Of a stretch of 61,828 bases of DNA, positions 17,491 through 25,995 are shown piece by piece; position 1 is the stretch's first letter; the number at the start of each line of letters is the position of its first letter. The position numbers and the translations under genes are program-made. This stretch comes from Clostridiales bacterium Firm_11 (GTDB lineage: Bacteria > Bacillota > Clostridia > Christensenellales > Aristaeellaceae), in NCBI GenBank assembly GCA_001604105.1, contig LVAQ01000020.1, positions 1 through 61,828 on the forward strand. The letters run 5' to 3'. Below the pieces are notes generated by a model. The model searched no databases, was not told the origin of the DNA, and saw only the letters and a list, made by a program, of their open reading frames with translations.

Positions 17491-17665
17491 GACGCCAAGA
17501 AACAGCGGAAAGAAATGGACACCTTCCGATGTAATAACACGGAAAAGATATGCAAAACAAAATGTTCCAACGCCAGTGATTGCAAAAGAACTTGGACGTT
17601 CAATCGATGCAGTACGTAGTAAAGCCAGCGATGAGTCTATCTCCCTTAAGCCAAAGGATAAATAG
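17489..17665 (+). CDS. 58-residue Myb/SANT-like small DNA-binding protein
   Basis: An intact short frame reads MTPRNSGKKWTPSDV, then YAKQNVPTPVIAKELGRS and IDAVRSKASDESISLKPKD. The KxWTxxDV opening, the VIAxELGRSxDAVRSKAS helix-turn-helix and the SLKP ending recur in very small bacterial proteins of Myb/SANT-like appearance. The frame is too short for many gene finders. No ribosome site is visible, and its upstream side runs straight into the broken edge of the sugar-kinase pseudogene. Its promoter may have been lost in that rearrangement. A GC-rich hairpin begins 12 bp after the stop. Confidence 0.65.
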   Translation: MTPRNSGKKWTPSDVITRKRYAKQNVPTPVIAKELGRSIDAVRSKASDESISLKPKDK

Positions 17666-17676
17666 CAATGATGAAC

Positions 17677-17711
17677 CCAGCCCCCAGCTTCCTAACGAGG
17701 CTGGGGGCTGG
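17677..17711. terminator. GC-rich hairpin, probable bidirectional terminator
   Basis: A perfect 12-bp stem (17677-17688 with 17700-17711) lies between the convergent ends of the small plus-strand gene and the minus-strand sugar operon. T tracts are weak on both sides. Confidence 0.6.
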
Positions 17712-17717
17712 CAGCAT

Positions 17718-18068
17718 TTACAACGTCCCTTTCGCCATAGGATTGTTCACAACCCCAAACGCTATCAAAACAGGCAAAGGCGCATCCGGCAACGCACCAC
17801 CGTAACGCTGGTACCCAAATTGAAAAACTGCCTCACAATACATCATCAGCGTGACCAAAGCCGTCCACACCGCCCAGCTTTGGCAGCAAAACCAGCTGCA
17901 ATCGCCAAACAGTCGATCCTGCACCGTGGGGTCGTTTACGATCCTGAAAGCCGCCAGCACAGGTAACAGCAAAGCCAGCGCTGTATTCATCGGCTCGCTT
18001 CTACCCCTCGCGATGGGGTCGCATTCCTCGTGAGCTTCAATGCGTTTATGCTCGTAATACGTTCCCAT
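17718..18068 (-). CDS. Small membrane protein of unknown function at the operon end
   Basis: From an ATG at 18068 the frame gives 116 residues with about two to three hydrophobic stretches. An internal near-repeat is visible: LLPVLAAFRIVNDPTVQD and PLPVLIAFGVVNNPMAKG, about 60 residues apart. It begins 5 bp after the stop of the CocE-type hydrolase and ends just before a hairpin, so it would be the last gene of the minus-strand sugar operon. The ribosome site is weak and I do not recognise the family. Position favours a real gene, but a chance frame cannot be excluded. Confidence 0.4.
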   Translation of the reverse strand: MGTYYEHKRIEAHEECDPIARGRSEPMNTALALLLPVLAAFRIVNDPTVQDRLFGDCSWFCCQSWAVWTALVTLMMYCEAVFQFGYQRYGGALPDAPLPVLIAFGVVNNPMAKGTL

Positions 18069-18073
18069 GGCGG

Positions 18074-19774
18074 TTAGTCGTTTTGCGGCAACAATGGGAG
18101 CAGCACACAGGACGGATGCGTATTGTCGTGCAGCAGTTGCTGTTGCGCGGTTACGCAATGGTTGCAGGTCGCAGATGGCTCGCCGGTGTTCAGGTTCCGG
18201 TCATACAATGGAAACAGGGCACTGGAAACATGCAGCTTGATGCAATGTCCAGCGAGGAAACAGCAGCTAGCGTTGCCCACCTCAATCATGTATTCGGCGG
18301 GCTGTCCAGGCTCGATGGTGGAGGCTTGGAAAAAGCCCTTTCGCCATTTCGCCCGCACGAGCCCCTGCGTGAGCAGAAACTCCCGGCCATCGGGGTACAC
18401 ATCAATCAAGCGGCAGGTGAAGTCCGTATCCTTTGCGGTGGTAATGGCGTACAGCTTCATGGTGACGGTACCGGCAATCGTAACCGGCTCTGTGAATGGC
18501 AATGTTGTATAAGTAACCACATCCGCACGCTTCCCCAGCGGGGCATAGTCCGGAAGCGGATCGTTCTGCCCCTCTATGCCGGGCGCGTAGGCCGGCGCAG
18601 GGTTCATGGGATCATAGTCAAAACAATCCGGCCGTTCCGCTTGCGTGGGGAGGTTTCGGTCCAGCAGGTTCCCCGCATGCAGATAGAACGGGGTCATCTC
18701 CACTTCGGCGGGCGGCCAGGCGGAAGCATTGCGCCATTCGTTACATCCCAATACAAAGTAGCGCACCTTCGCCCAGTCCGGCACTTTGTTGGGTTTCCCC
18801 TTAATATGGTAGTCAAACCAGGCCAGCATTTTCCCGTTGATGTCCTGTCCGGCGCCGTCGTTCTCCATGCCGTAATCAAAAGCGCCAAAAGCGGCGTGGA
18901 ACTCCCCGCCATGTGACCACGGGCCGATGATCAGCCGCGCGGCGCCGCGGGTGTAGTCATCCGCCTGCGCCATTACAGCGTTCCAGTTATGGATGGTGGT
19001 GTTCAGGCACACATCAAACCAGCCGGTGCAGTGCAGCATCGCTGTATGGGCGCGGCGAAAATCCGTCGGGTGCCGCAGGCCATCCCAGAAGGATTTATCC
19101 TCCATGCCCTGGATGAGTTCCAGATAGTCCTGCACCAGCGGCGCGCCCGCAACCAACGCGGCGGGGTTCTGCACGGCAGGCAGCAGCAGTTGGTAATCAC
19201 CGAGCTTTGCTGCATGTTCCTGCAAAATGGGCAGCAACCGCGCGCGTTCTTCCGCATCGGGCATGAAGCGCTCCGGCTGCGCCATCAGTTGACCGTAAAT
19301 CCAGTGGATGTGGCCGTAGTTGAAGGTCTGGGTCATCTGCGAGCCGAAGGGCTCCATGGCTTGCGTCATGAAAGGGCAGATGGCCTTTAACGCCTTTGGC
19401 GCTTCTGCGGCGGCGGCCAACTGCGTAAAACCAAAGTAAGATAGCCCAAACATCCCTATATTCCCGTCGCACCATGGTTGCTCCGCAAGCCACAGCACGG
19501 TATCTACCCCATCATCATACTCGTGTGCGGCGTTGGCGTTCAGCACGCCTTCCGATTTGCCCGTGCCCCTGCATTCGGCTACTACAACATGGTAACCATG
19601 ATCCGTGTAACGGCGAACGTTGGCATAAATGCGCTCCCGGGTCAGCGACGCCTTTGTATAGGGCGTGCGCATCAGGATCACCGGATATGCGCCCTCGCCA
19701 TCGGGCTTATACAGGTCAAAATTCTGCAAGACGCCGTCCCGCAGCGGCATCTTGGCATCTACTATGTGCCGCAT
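18074..19774 (-). CDS. CocE/NonD-family (peptidase S15-like) hydrolase
   Basis: The 566-residue protein has an alpha/beta hydrolase core. It includes ECRGTGKSEG (about 68-77), a nucleophile elbow GLSYFG (about 109-114, serine at 111) and a C-terminal beta-rich domain with TYTTLPFTEPVTIAGTV of the jelly-roll type. This is the architecture of cocaine esterase, glutaryl-7-ACA acylase and X-Pro dipeptidyl-peptidases. No signal peptide is seen, so it should act in the cytoplasm. It lies 4 bp after the preceding gene in the sugar operon. In this context it more likely removes an acyl group from an imported substrate than cuts peptides, but that is inferred. Confidence 0.85.
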   Translation of the reverse strand: MRHIVDAKMPLRDGVLQNFDLYKPDGEGAYPVILMRTPYTKASLTRERIYANVRRYTDHGYHVVVAECRGTGKSEGVLNANAAHEYDDGVDTVLWLAEQPWCDGNIGMFGLSYFGFTQLAAAAEAPKALKAICPFMTQAMEPFGSQMTQTFNYGHIHWIYGQLMAQPERFMPDAEERARLLPILQEHAAKLGDYQLLLPAVQNPAALVAGAPLVQDYLELIQGMEDKSFWDGLRHPTDFRRAHTAMLHCTGWFDVCLNTTIHNWNAVMAQADDYTRGAARLIIGPWSHGGEFHAAFGAFDYGMENDGAGQDINGKMLAWFDYHIKGKPNKVPDWAKVRYFVLGCNEWRNASAWPPAEVEMTPFYLHAGNLLDRNLPTQAERPDCFDYDPMNPAPAYAPGIEGQNDPLPDYAPLGKRADVVTYTTLPFTEPVTIAGTVTMKLYAITTAKDTDFTCRLIDVYPDGREFLLTQGLVRAKWRKGFFQASTIEPGQPAEYMIEVGNASCCFLAGHCIKLHVSSALFPLYDRNLNTGEPSATCNHCVTAQQQLLHDNTHPSCVLLPLLPQND

Positions 19775-19778
19775 GCCA

Positions 19779-20258
19779 TCACTCCTTGCTCGTCAGGGTC
19801 GCCAGCGCAGCCTGCATTGCCGCCGCACTGTCTTGATGCTCGCCTGCCAGCAGCAGCCGGTAAGGGCTGCCCACAAGGTTGGTTAGGAAGGCTTCGCTCC
19901 GCTTCCAGCCCAGGAAAGCCATATCCTCACAATCGAAAGGAAACAGCGCACAAAGCAATGCGGGCAGCTCCTCCCCCACAAAACGGATCGTTTTCTCCTC
20001 AACAGGCATGCCGCGCATGCATACAACAGCGGCAATTCGTTGCTGTATATCGCCTTCCGCAAAGCTTGCGCGCATCCACCAGTTGTTTTCGGTGCCCTCA
20101 TCTCCCATGGCAAAAAGCACGGGGAGCTTGCGGCGCTTTTCGTACAAATCTTCCTGCGTATACAGGCCTTCCTGCACTTGGTGGGGATGGGGCATCAGCA
20201 GGGTGAGCGTTTCTTCTGCATCCAGCGTGCGGCTGTACAGGGTATACGTCATCCACAT
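19779..20258 (-). CDS. Degenerate esterase-like protein lacking the serine nucleophile
   Basis: This 159-residue product follows the fold of the esterase encoded just upstream: an N-terminal LYSRTLDAEETLTLLMP strand, KRRKLPVLFAMGDEG at the oxyanion loop, and FVGEELPALLCALFP before the nucleophile elbow. Where the neighbour has GFSMGGQGAL, this protein reads FLGWKRSEAFL, so the GxSxG serine is gone. It also ends early and lacks the Asp/His half. There is no frameshift and it sits 3 bp from both neighbours. It may be a kept non-catalytic paralogue (binding or regulatory) rather than a pseudogene. Confidence 0.7.
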   Translation of the reverse strand: MWMTYTLYSRTLDAEETLTLLMPHPHQVQEGLYTQEDLYEKRRKLPVLFAMGDEGTENNWWMRASFAEGDIQQRIAAVVCMRGMPVEEKTIRFVGEELPALLCALFPFDCEDMAFLGWKRSEAFLTNLVGSPYRLLLAGEHQDSAAAMQAALATLTSKE

Positions 20259-20261
20259 CGC

Positions 20262-21077
20262 TTAGGACTCCTTTCCTTGCGGTTTGTCCAGCTGCAACCA
20301 GTTTTCAAGCGCCCACAGCAATGCGTGATCCACAAAGTAATAATCGTGGATGCCAGGCGCCTGATAATAGGTGTGCTCAAGGCCAATTTCGGTAAGCATC
20401 TGATGATACTGCTCGGTAAGCTCGGCAGCATAGTCGTTAAGCGCGCACGCTACCAGCAAGCGCGGCTTGTATCCCGGGCGCTGCGCAGCTTGCCGCGCCA
20501 GATGCACAAGGTCGTGAGGGCTGCCGCGAAGCTTGCTGATGTCGCCCAAGGCATCGCGAACCGCGGTAAGGTCAGGGCCGTTTTCCATGCTCTCCCATTT
20601 TTGAAACAGCGGCACAATATCGCGAGCGCCACAAAGCGGCATGGCGGCGGCGTACTTTTCCGGGCAGCGGAGAGCGGCCTTCAGCGCGCCCTGGCCGCCC
20701 ATGGAGAACCCGGCGATGTAGCGATCCTCACGGCGGGGCGAGGCGGGGAATACTCCTTCCACAAACTTGGGCAGCTCATCTGTGAGGAAGGTGAAAATTT
20801 TGTAGCCATGCGCCATATCGGAGTATGCGCTGGACATGCCGTTGATGGATACGCTCATGAAGCCGAACCGTTTGCTATATTCTTCAATGCGGCTCATGCG
20901 CATCCACATGGTGGATTCTTCCGCGCCGCCGTGGAGCACGTAGATTACGGGATACAGCACGCGCTTGCCCCGAAGCATTTCTGCGTCGAATGCCTCGGCC
21001 GCCTCGGGCAGGGTTACGGTGATATCCGTATGGGTTTGGTATACTTCGGAGAAGAAATGGCAGCGAATCATGCCCAT
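20262..21077 (-). CDS. Esterase family protein (PF00756, tributyrin/feruloyl-esterase type)
   Basis: The 271-residue protein has the complete alpha/beta-hydrolase pattern of the putative esterase family: VIYVLHGGAEESTMW (about 45-59), the nucleophile elbow GFSMGGQGAL (about 144-153) and a late GIHDYYFVDHAL segment supplying the histidine. There is no signal peptide, so it is cytoplasmic. Its place between an MFS carrier and a second esterase-like gene points to deacylation of imported sugars. A carboxyl-ester substrate is secure; the exact acyl group (acetyl, feruloyl or other) is not. Confidence 0.88.
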   Translation of the reverse strand: MGMIRCHFFSEVYQTHTDITVTLPEAAEAFDAEMLRGKRVLYPVIYVLHGGAEESTMWMRMSRIEEYSKRFGFMSVSINGMSSAYSDMAHGYKIFTFLTDELPKFVEGVFPASPRREDRYIAGFSMGGQGALKAALRCPEKYAAAMPLCGARDIVPLFQKWESMENGPDLTAVRDALGDISKLRGSPHDLVHLARQAAQRPGYKPRLLVACALNDYAAELTEQYHQMLTEIGLEHTYYQAPGIHDYYFVDHALLWALENWLQLDKPQGKES

Positions 21078-21081
21078 TTCA

Positions 21082-22269
21082 TCAAGCCTCCTTCACAGAT
21101 GCTTTCTTCTTCACTTGTTGGGAAATCCAATAATAAGCAGCGCCGGAAAGCGCCAACGGCAGGGCGAAAATCATGAAGAGCATCCCGTAGTTGCCGCCGT
21201 TCATATCTACAATTCTGCCGCCGATCATCGGCGCGGTGCCCTGTCCCAGATCGGTGCCGATATAGTAGGTGCTCACCGCGGCGCCTCGTTTATCGGGCGT
21301 AACAGACTTCACCGCCGTAGCTTGCAGCGCGGGCTTCGCCAGGTTAACGCCTACCGTCTTTACTACGGCTGCCAGCGCAAACATCCACAACCCCTGTTGC
21401 AGCCACAGGATCAGCAAACCGGCAACCATCAGCGCCAAGCCCGGGTATACCGCGAAGGTGCCCTTTTGATCGATGATTTTACCCAAGAACATGCGGCATA
21501 GGACCACCGTAAACGCACTGATGGTGAAGTACCAGCCAATATTAGCGATGCCTTGGGTGGCGGCATACAGCACCATCATGCTGCTTTCAAGACCCGCCAC
21601 CGATGCGATGGTAATTTCAATCATGGTAAAGGGCAGGCATTGCGGCACGATAATATCGCTGAGTTTAAGACCCTTGGATGTGGGGCGCTCCGCGTTGTCA
21701 TCGGTCAGCTTGAACGGTATGGCGAGCAGACCGCTGGCCACGCATAACCCTGCCGCGACCAGAAAAGTGAGCGAGAAACCATTGATGCCCGCCAGCCAAA
21801 GCCCGAACGCAGGCCCTACCGACATCGCCAGCGATTGGCTAAGCCCAAAGTAACAGATGGCTTCACCAATTTGATTGCGTGGAACAATGCCGGGGATGAT
21901 GGCCATATTGACCGTTGTACTAAGCGCGAAGATAATGCCGTGCACAATGCGCAGCGTGATGAGCGTGGTGGGGTCCTGCGCCACGGCATAGCCGCATATG
22001 GCCAGCCCCATGCCCGTGTTGGAGATCACCAGCAGCCACTTGCGATTGACCCTGTCTGAAACCAGACCGCTGAGCGGGCGCATCACCATGGACGAGATAT
22101 TAAAAGCGCCTGTAACCACGCCTGCGATGGCCACCGATACCCCAAGCCCCGTTACGTAACTGGAGATGGTGGTGTATACCATGGCAAAACTGACCGATGT
22201 GATCAGGTTGACCATCAGCAGCATAAGATAACGGCTGTTGAGAAGCCGAGATTGATTGGTATCCGGCAA
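21082..22269 (-). CDS. Major facilitator superfamily transporter
   Basis: The 395-residue protein has about twelve membrane helices and the MFS loop motif between helices 2 and 3 (RPLSGLVSDRVNRK, about 63-76). It resembles multidrug or sugar-efflux carriers of the YfkF/AraJ kind more than sugar-proton importers, but substrate cannot be called. It lies 15 bp after a permease gene and 4 bp before the esterase, inside the operon. It could export acyl acids or excess sugars released in the cell. Confidence 0.85.
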   Translation of the reverse strand: MPDTNQSRLLNSRYLMLLMVNLITSVSFAMVYTTISSYVTGLGVSVAIAGVVTGAFNISSMVMRPLSGLVSDRVNRKWLLVISNTGMGLAICGYAVAQDPTTLITLRIVHGIIFALSTTVNMAIIPGIVPRNQIGEAICYFGLSQSLAMSVGPAFGLWLAGINGFSLTFLVAAGLCVASGLLAIPFKLTDDNAERPTSKGLKLSDIIVPQCLPFTMIEITIASVAGLESSMMVLYAATQGIANIGWYFTISAFTVVLCRMFLGKIIDQKGTFAVYPGLALMVAGLLILWLQQGLWMFALAAVVKTVGVNLAKPALQATAVKSVTPDKRGAAVSTYYIGTDLGQGTAPMIGGRIVDMNGGNYGMLFMIFALPLALSGAAYYWISQQVKKKASVKEA

Positions 22270-22284
22270 GATAACGCGCCTCCA

Positions 22285-23166
22285 TCAGCCTTTAATCGAG
22301 CCCAGCATGACGCCCTTCACGAAATATTTCTGTACAAAGGGATAGATGCAAAGGATTGGCACAGTCGCCACCATAATGGTGCAATACTTGACCAGCGTCT
22401 GCTGAACCACCGTGTTCATGCGAACGCCGGAGCTGAGGCTGCGCTGCGAAGTGGTAATGAGAATCTCCCGCAGGAACATCTGCAAGGGCCATTTATCGCG
22501 ATCCTGTAGATAGATGGAGGCGGTAAACCAGCTGTTCCAGAAAGCGATGGCCACAAACAACGCGATGACGGCCACCGTGGCTTTGGACACGGGGATAATG
22601 ATCCGTACCAGAATCTGCAGCTCGTTGGCGCCGTCCAACCGCGCGGATTCCTCCAGCGAATCAGGGATTTCCGCAAAGGAAGTGCGCATGATAACAAGGT
22701 TAAAGACCGAGAACGCACTGGGCAGCAGCACCGCCGCATAGTGATCCAGCAGCCCCAGGTTGCGCACCAGCATGTAATTGGGGATCATACCGCCGTTGAA
22801 GAGCATCGTAAAGGCCAGAAACAGCATCACCCTGTTACGGGGCGCAAACCGCTTACGCGAGAGCACATAGGCGGCCAGCGTCGTAAGCACCAGGTTGAGC
22901 GCGGTGCCAAGCACCACATAGATGAGGGTGTTCATATAGCCAATGGCGATGTTACGATAGCCCAGCACGGTTTCATAGCCGGAGAAGTTGAGCGGAAAGA
23001 TGGGCAGGAGGCGAAAACCCTGATCCCGGGTTAACGCGATGGGGTCGGAGATGGAGCACCAAAGCACGTTCAGCATGGGCGCCAGGCAGCAAAACCCGAT
23101 CAGTGCCAGCAGGATGGCATTGACCACCACAAATATCCTGCGCAAACGTGAATCTCTTAATCTCAT
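22285..23166 (-). CDS. CUT1 ABC sugar permease, LplC/MalG type
   Basis: The 293-residue protein has six predicted helices. The ABC permease coupling loop is EESARLDGANELQILVRIII, about 190-209. The short C-terminal end (FVQKYFVKGVMLGSIKG) is characteristic of LplC/YtcP-type permeases. It pairs with the LplB-type permease upstream (14 bp apart) and the solute-binding protein at 24.2-25.8 kb. No ATP-binding gene is present, so a shared MsmX-like ATPase encoded elsewhere is expected, as known in Firmicutes. Confidence 0.92.
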   Translation of the reverse strand: MRLRDSRLRRIFVVVNAILLALIGFCCLAPMLNVLWCSISDPIALTRDQGFRLLPIFPLNFSGYETVLGYRNIAIGYMNTLIYVVLGTALNLVLTTLAAYVLSRKRFAPRNRVMLFLAFTMLFNGGMIPNYMLVRNLGLLDHYAAVLLPSAFSVFNLVIMRTSFAEIPDSLEESARLDGANELQILVRIIIPVSKATVAVIALFVAIAFWNSWFTASIYLQDRDKWPLQMFLREILITTSQRSLSSGVRMNTVVQQTLVKYCTIMVATVPILCIYPFVQKYFVKGVMLGSIKG

Positions 23167-23180
23167 ATTGATACCTCGCC

Positions 23181-24089
23181 TTAAAACATACTGACTTCCG
23201 TATATTTACGGCTCAGGTTATTTGCAAGCACGATCAGCCCCAGGCTTATTATCGAGTTAAACAGGCCAACCGCGGTGCTGTAGCCTATTTTCTGCTTGAT
23301 AATGCCAATGCGGTACACATAGGTTTGGATCACATCGGCGGTTTCGTAAGTGGCGGGAGAGTACATAAGCAGGATCTTCTCGAAATTGACGGTCATCAGC
23401 GCGCCGCAGCGCAGGATGAACATAATAATGATGGTGGAGGCAATACCGGGGAGTGTCACGTGAAACAGTTGGGCAATCCTGCCAGCGCCATCAAGCTCCG
23501 CGGCTTCATACAGTTCTTCACTGATGCCTGAAAGCGCGGCCAGGTAAATGATGCTGTTAAAGCCAATTTGCTGCCATATCTCGGAGATGACAAACACTGT
23601 GCGAAAACTGGCGGGATCGGTGGCGTAGCTGCGCGGCGTGCCGCCCAGCGTCGCAACAATGGAGGCAATGACCCCATTGGAGTTGGTGAAATCGTTAATC
23701 AGGCTTACAACCACAATCATCGAAATGAAGTGAGGCATATAGCTGACGGTTTGCACAATCTTCTTAAAACCGGTGTGACGCACTTCGTTGAGCATCAGCG
23801 CAAAGATGATCGGCGCCGGAAACGCAAACAGCAGCGTATAGAAGCTGATCAAAAGCGTGTTGTTGAGCGTGCGCTGGAAATACAGCCCCTGAAAAAAGTC
23901 TTTGAAGTTATCAAACCAAATCCACTTGCTGCCAAAGATGCCGCCGGTCAAGGAGTAGTTTTGAAATGCCATGGTCAGTCCGAACATCGGGAGGTAGTTG
24001 AAGATGCAAACATAGGTTATGACCGGCAGAATCATCCAGTACAGCACTTTGTTCTTCTTATAATTGAGAAGAATCCGTTCAGGTTTCAT
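23181..24089 (-). CDS. CUT1 ABC sugar permease, LplB type
   Basis: The 302-residue protein opens with the LplB hallmark: a short cytoplasmic tail, a first helix, then YLPMFGLTMAFQNY (about 33-46). The coupling loop YEAAELDGAGRIAQLFHVTL is at about 200-219. It would form the membrane channel with the LplC-type partner encoded 14 bp downstream. It is separated from the binding-protein gene by 125 bp holding a strong hairpin, so it is probably expressed at a lower level than that gene. Confidence 0.92.
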   Translation of the reverse strand: MKPERILLNYKKNKVLYWMILPVITYVCIFNYLPMFGLTMAFQNYSLTGGIFGSKWIWFDNFKDFFQGLYFQRTLNNTLLISFYTLLFAFPAPIIFALMLNEVRHTGFKKIVQTVSYMPHFISMIVVVSLINDFTNSNGVIASIVATLGGTPRSYATDPASFRTVFVISEIWQQIGFNSIIYLAALSGISEELYEAAELDGAGRIAQLFHVTLPGIASTIIIMFILRCGALMTVNFEKILLMYSPATYETADVIQTYVYRIGIIKQKIGYSTAVGLFNSIISLGLIVLANNLSRKYTEVSMF

Positions 24090-24145
24090 AGCGGTTTACT
24101 CCTCGCCGTATTGTTCTCATGGAACGTCGTCCCCATAAAAGGCAG

Positions 24146-24189
24146 AGCACGAGCCGGGCGCATCGGACAGTGTACGCCCGGCTCGTGCT
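24146..24189 (-). terminator. Intra-operon stem-loop after the binding-protein gene
   Basis: A perfect 15-bp GC-rich stem (24146-24160 with 24175-24189) closes a 14-nt loop between the binding-protein stop and the LplB start. It probably acts as a partial terminator or 3' stabiliser giving excess binding protein. Confidence 0.7.
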
Positions 24190-24213
24190 TGGGTTTAATG
24201 GATGCCGATAAGT

Positions 24214-25830
24214 TTAACGAGACAAATAGCGATCATAGGCGGATTGGTAAGCGCCGATGGCCTCTTCCGCGCCCAGCGCGCGAAGCTGTTCCACAAAGGT
24301 GGGATAATTCTCCAGGGGCTCCAGACCCATGATGAAGCGAACGGTCATCTCTTCCACATAGGAGCTGATCTCGGAGTACAGATCGCCATAGGTTTCCTTT
24401 TCCGCGGAGTTCAGCGTTACCGCCCCGGGAATAACCCCCACGCTGTCGTTCTGCTCATCCCAAATGCCGGTCACTTCACGGGTGGCATCGCTGATGTCGC
24501 GGCAGCCAACATACTCGCTGAACCAAGTCACGGGCGTCGCATATGCGCTCAGGATCGCCACGGAGTCCATATCGGGGTTGTTCATCACGAAATCGGTGTA
24601 GGTTGGCATGCCGTCCACCATCTCGTAGGTTACGCCTTCCACGCCGTAGTTGGCCATCATAAAGCCTTCATCGGTGAACCACTGGTCAATATAGCGCATG
24701 GCCAGCTCGGGATTGGCGCAGGTGGTGGAGATTGCCGCGGCGCTGTAGCAGGTTGCGCCGGAGGAGGAGCCGATGTGCACTTTGTCACCCGCGTTGCGCA
24801 CAGGAATGGGCGCAATCCCAAATTCGAAATCGGGGTTCAGGGTCTTGCCAACGCTGTTGTACATGCCCACGATGCCGCTGTGATCGGTGGAGTAGGCGCA
24901 CTCGCCGCTGGTGATCATGGCTACGCCGTCGTCAAAGGTCACAACCGAAGCGAAATCAGGATCGATCAACCCTTCGCTGTACCACTGCGCCATGGTGGAA
25001 ACGTACTCATAGTACCCATCCGTCAAGGGAGCGTAGGTAATCTTATTGTCTTCCATGTAGAAGGCGTGGGTCGTGCAAATGTTCTTCAGGTGAAAGCCGA
25101 AGCCGGCGGTCAGGCCGTCATACTTGCTGGCGCCATTGGAATCCAGCGCCATAGGGCGCTTCAAGCCCAGCTCTTCCTTACAACGGGTCAGGAAGGTGTG
25201 CAACTCATCGTATGTGGTGGGCATATCCATGCCAAGCTTGGCAAGCAGATCCTTACGGATGATGGGGCCGCCAACGTTGAGGCCCGGTTCGTCCGCGACG
25301 ATGGGCATGGCGATGTAGGGGATGTTGCCTTCATCGGTGATCACGCTCTTGGTGCGGAACTCGGAAGCCTCCATGGCCGCCTTGTAGTTGGGCGCATAAT
25401 CCAGCAGGTCGTTGATGTTTACGATGATACCCTCTTCAATGGCGGTATCGCCGCTGTAGGCATAGTAGTTGTGGAAGCCGATAATGATATCGGGGTACTT
25501 GCCGCTGGCCAGCATCAGCGAGAAGGCGGTTTCATCCTCGCCTACGGGCGGCGTGATGCACTCGATGCGTACGCCGGTCTTCTCTTCCATGGCCTTGAGC
25601 ATTTCCATGTCGTCAAGTTTTTCCATGAGCGTACCTACGGCGCCGTTGTTCTTGGTATCGGCCCACAGGGTCAGGGTCACGGGTTCTTCGGTCAGGCGTT
25701 CGACTTTGGTGGTAAGTTTCGCCTTTTCGCGGATGATCGCATCGCGATCCTCGGCGGTGTCAGCCAGCGCTACGCAAGAAGATAGCGCCAGAAGACCGAT
25801 TAGCAGGATTGCCAGTACACGTTTTGCCAT
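24214..25830 (-). CDS. Extracellular sugar-binding lipoprotein of an ABC importer
   Basis: The 538-residue protein starts with a signal peptide (MAKRVLAILLIGLLALSSCV). LSSC gives a lipobox cysteine at residue 19. The mature part is a long family-1-type solute-binding protein as found with LplB/LplC permeases (about 500 residues). The ATG at 25830 is chosen because AAGGGGG precedes it; upstream in-frame codons do not give a signal peptide. It is first in an eight-gene minus-strand operon and directly follows the AraC-type sensor gene. The ligand is probably an oligosaccharide. Confidence 0.92.
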   Translation of the reverse strand: MAKRVLAILLIGLLALSSCVALADTAEDRDAIIREKAKLTTKVERLTEEPVTLTLWADTKNNGAVGTLMEKLDDMEMLKAMEEKTGVRIECITPPVGEDETAFSLMLASGKYPDIIIGFHNYYAYSGDTAIEEGIIVNINDLLDYAPNYKAAMEASEFRTKSVITDEGNIPYIAMPIVADEPGLNVGGPIIRKDLLAKLGMDMPTTYDELHTFLTRCKEELGLKRPMALDSNGASKYDGLTAGFGFHLKNICTTHAFYMEDNKITYAPLTDGYYEYVSTMAQWYSEGLIDPDFASVVTFDDGVAMITSGECAYSTDHSGIVGMYNSVGKTLNPDFEFGIAPIPVRNAGDKVHIGSSSGATCYSAAAISTTCANPELAMRYIDQWFTDEGFMMANYGVEGVTYEMVDGMPTYTDFVMNNPDMDSVAILSAYATPVTWFSEYVGCRDISDATREVTGIWDEQNDSVGVIPGAVTLNSAEKETYGDLYSEISSYVEEMTVRFIMGLEPLENYPTFVEQLRALGAEEAIGAYQSAYDRYLSR

Positions 25831-25995
25831 TTGGATGGCCCCCTTTAGTTTTTCGAGCAGCGTAAGCGGCCACTCAGCTGCCACAAGAATAGCGCCTGAA
25901 ACAGGCAAAAGTATATAGGCAGGTTTTACGATAGGACTTCGCAGAATTTGTACACAGCAAAGCCTTGTATGGACTGGATTGTACAAAAGGTATCA

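Noticed and set aside
20040..21176. 378-residue plus-strand frame opposite the esterase genes
   Set aside because: It covers the esterase with its GFSMGG motif on the minus strand; the plus-strand frame is low-complexity and unsupported.
24202..25785. 527-residue plus-strand frame antisense to the first binding-protein gene
   Set aside because: It mirrors the codon pattern of a clear signal-peptide protein on the other strand; the composition is glycine/valine/histidine-rich with no recognisable motif or ribosome site.
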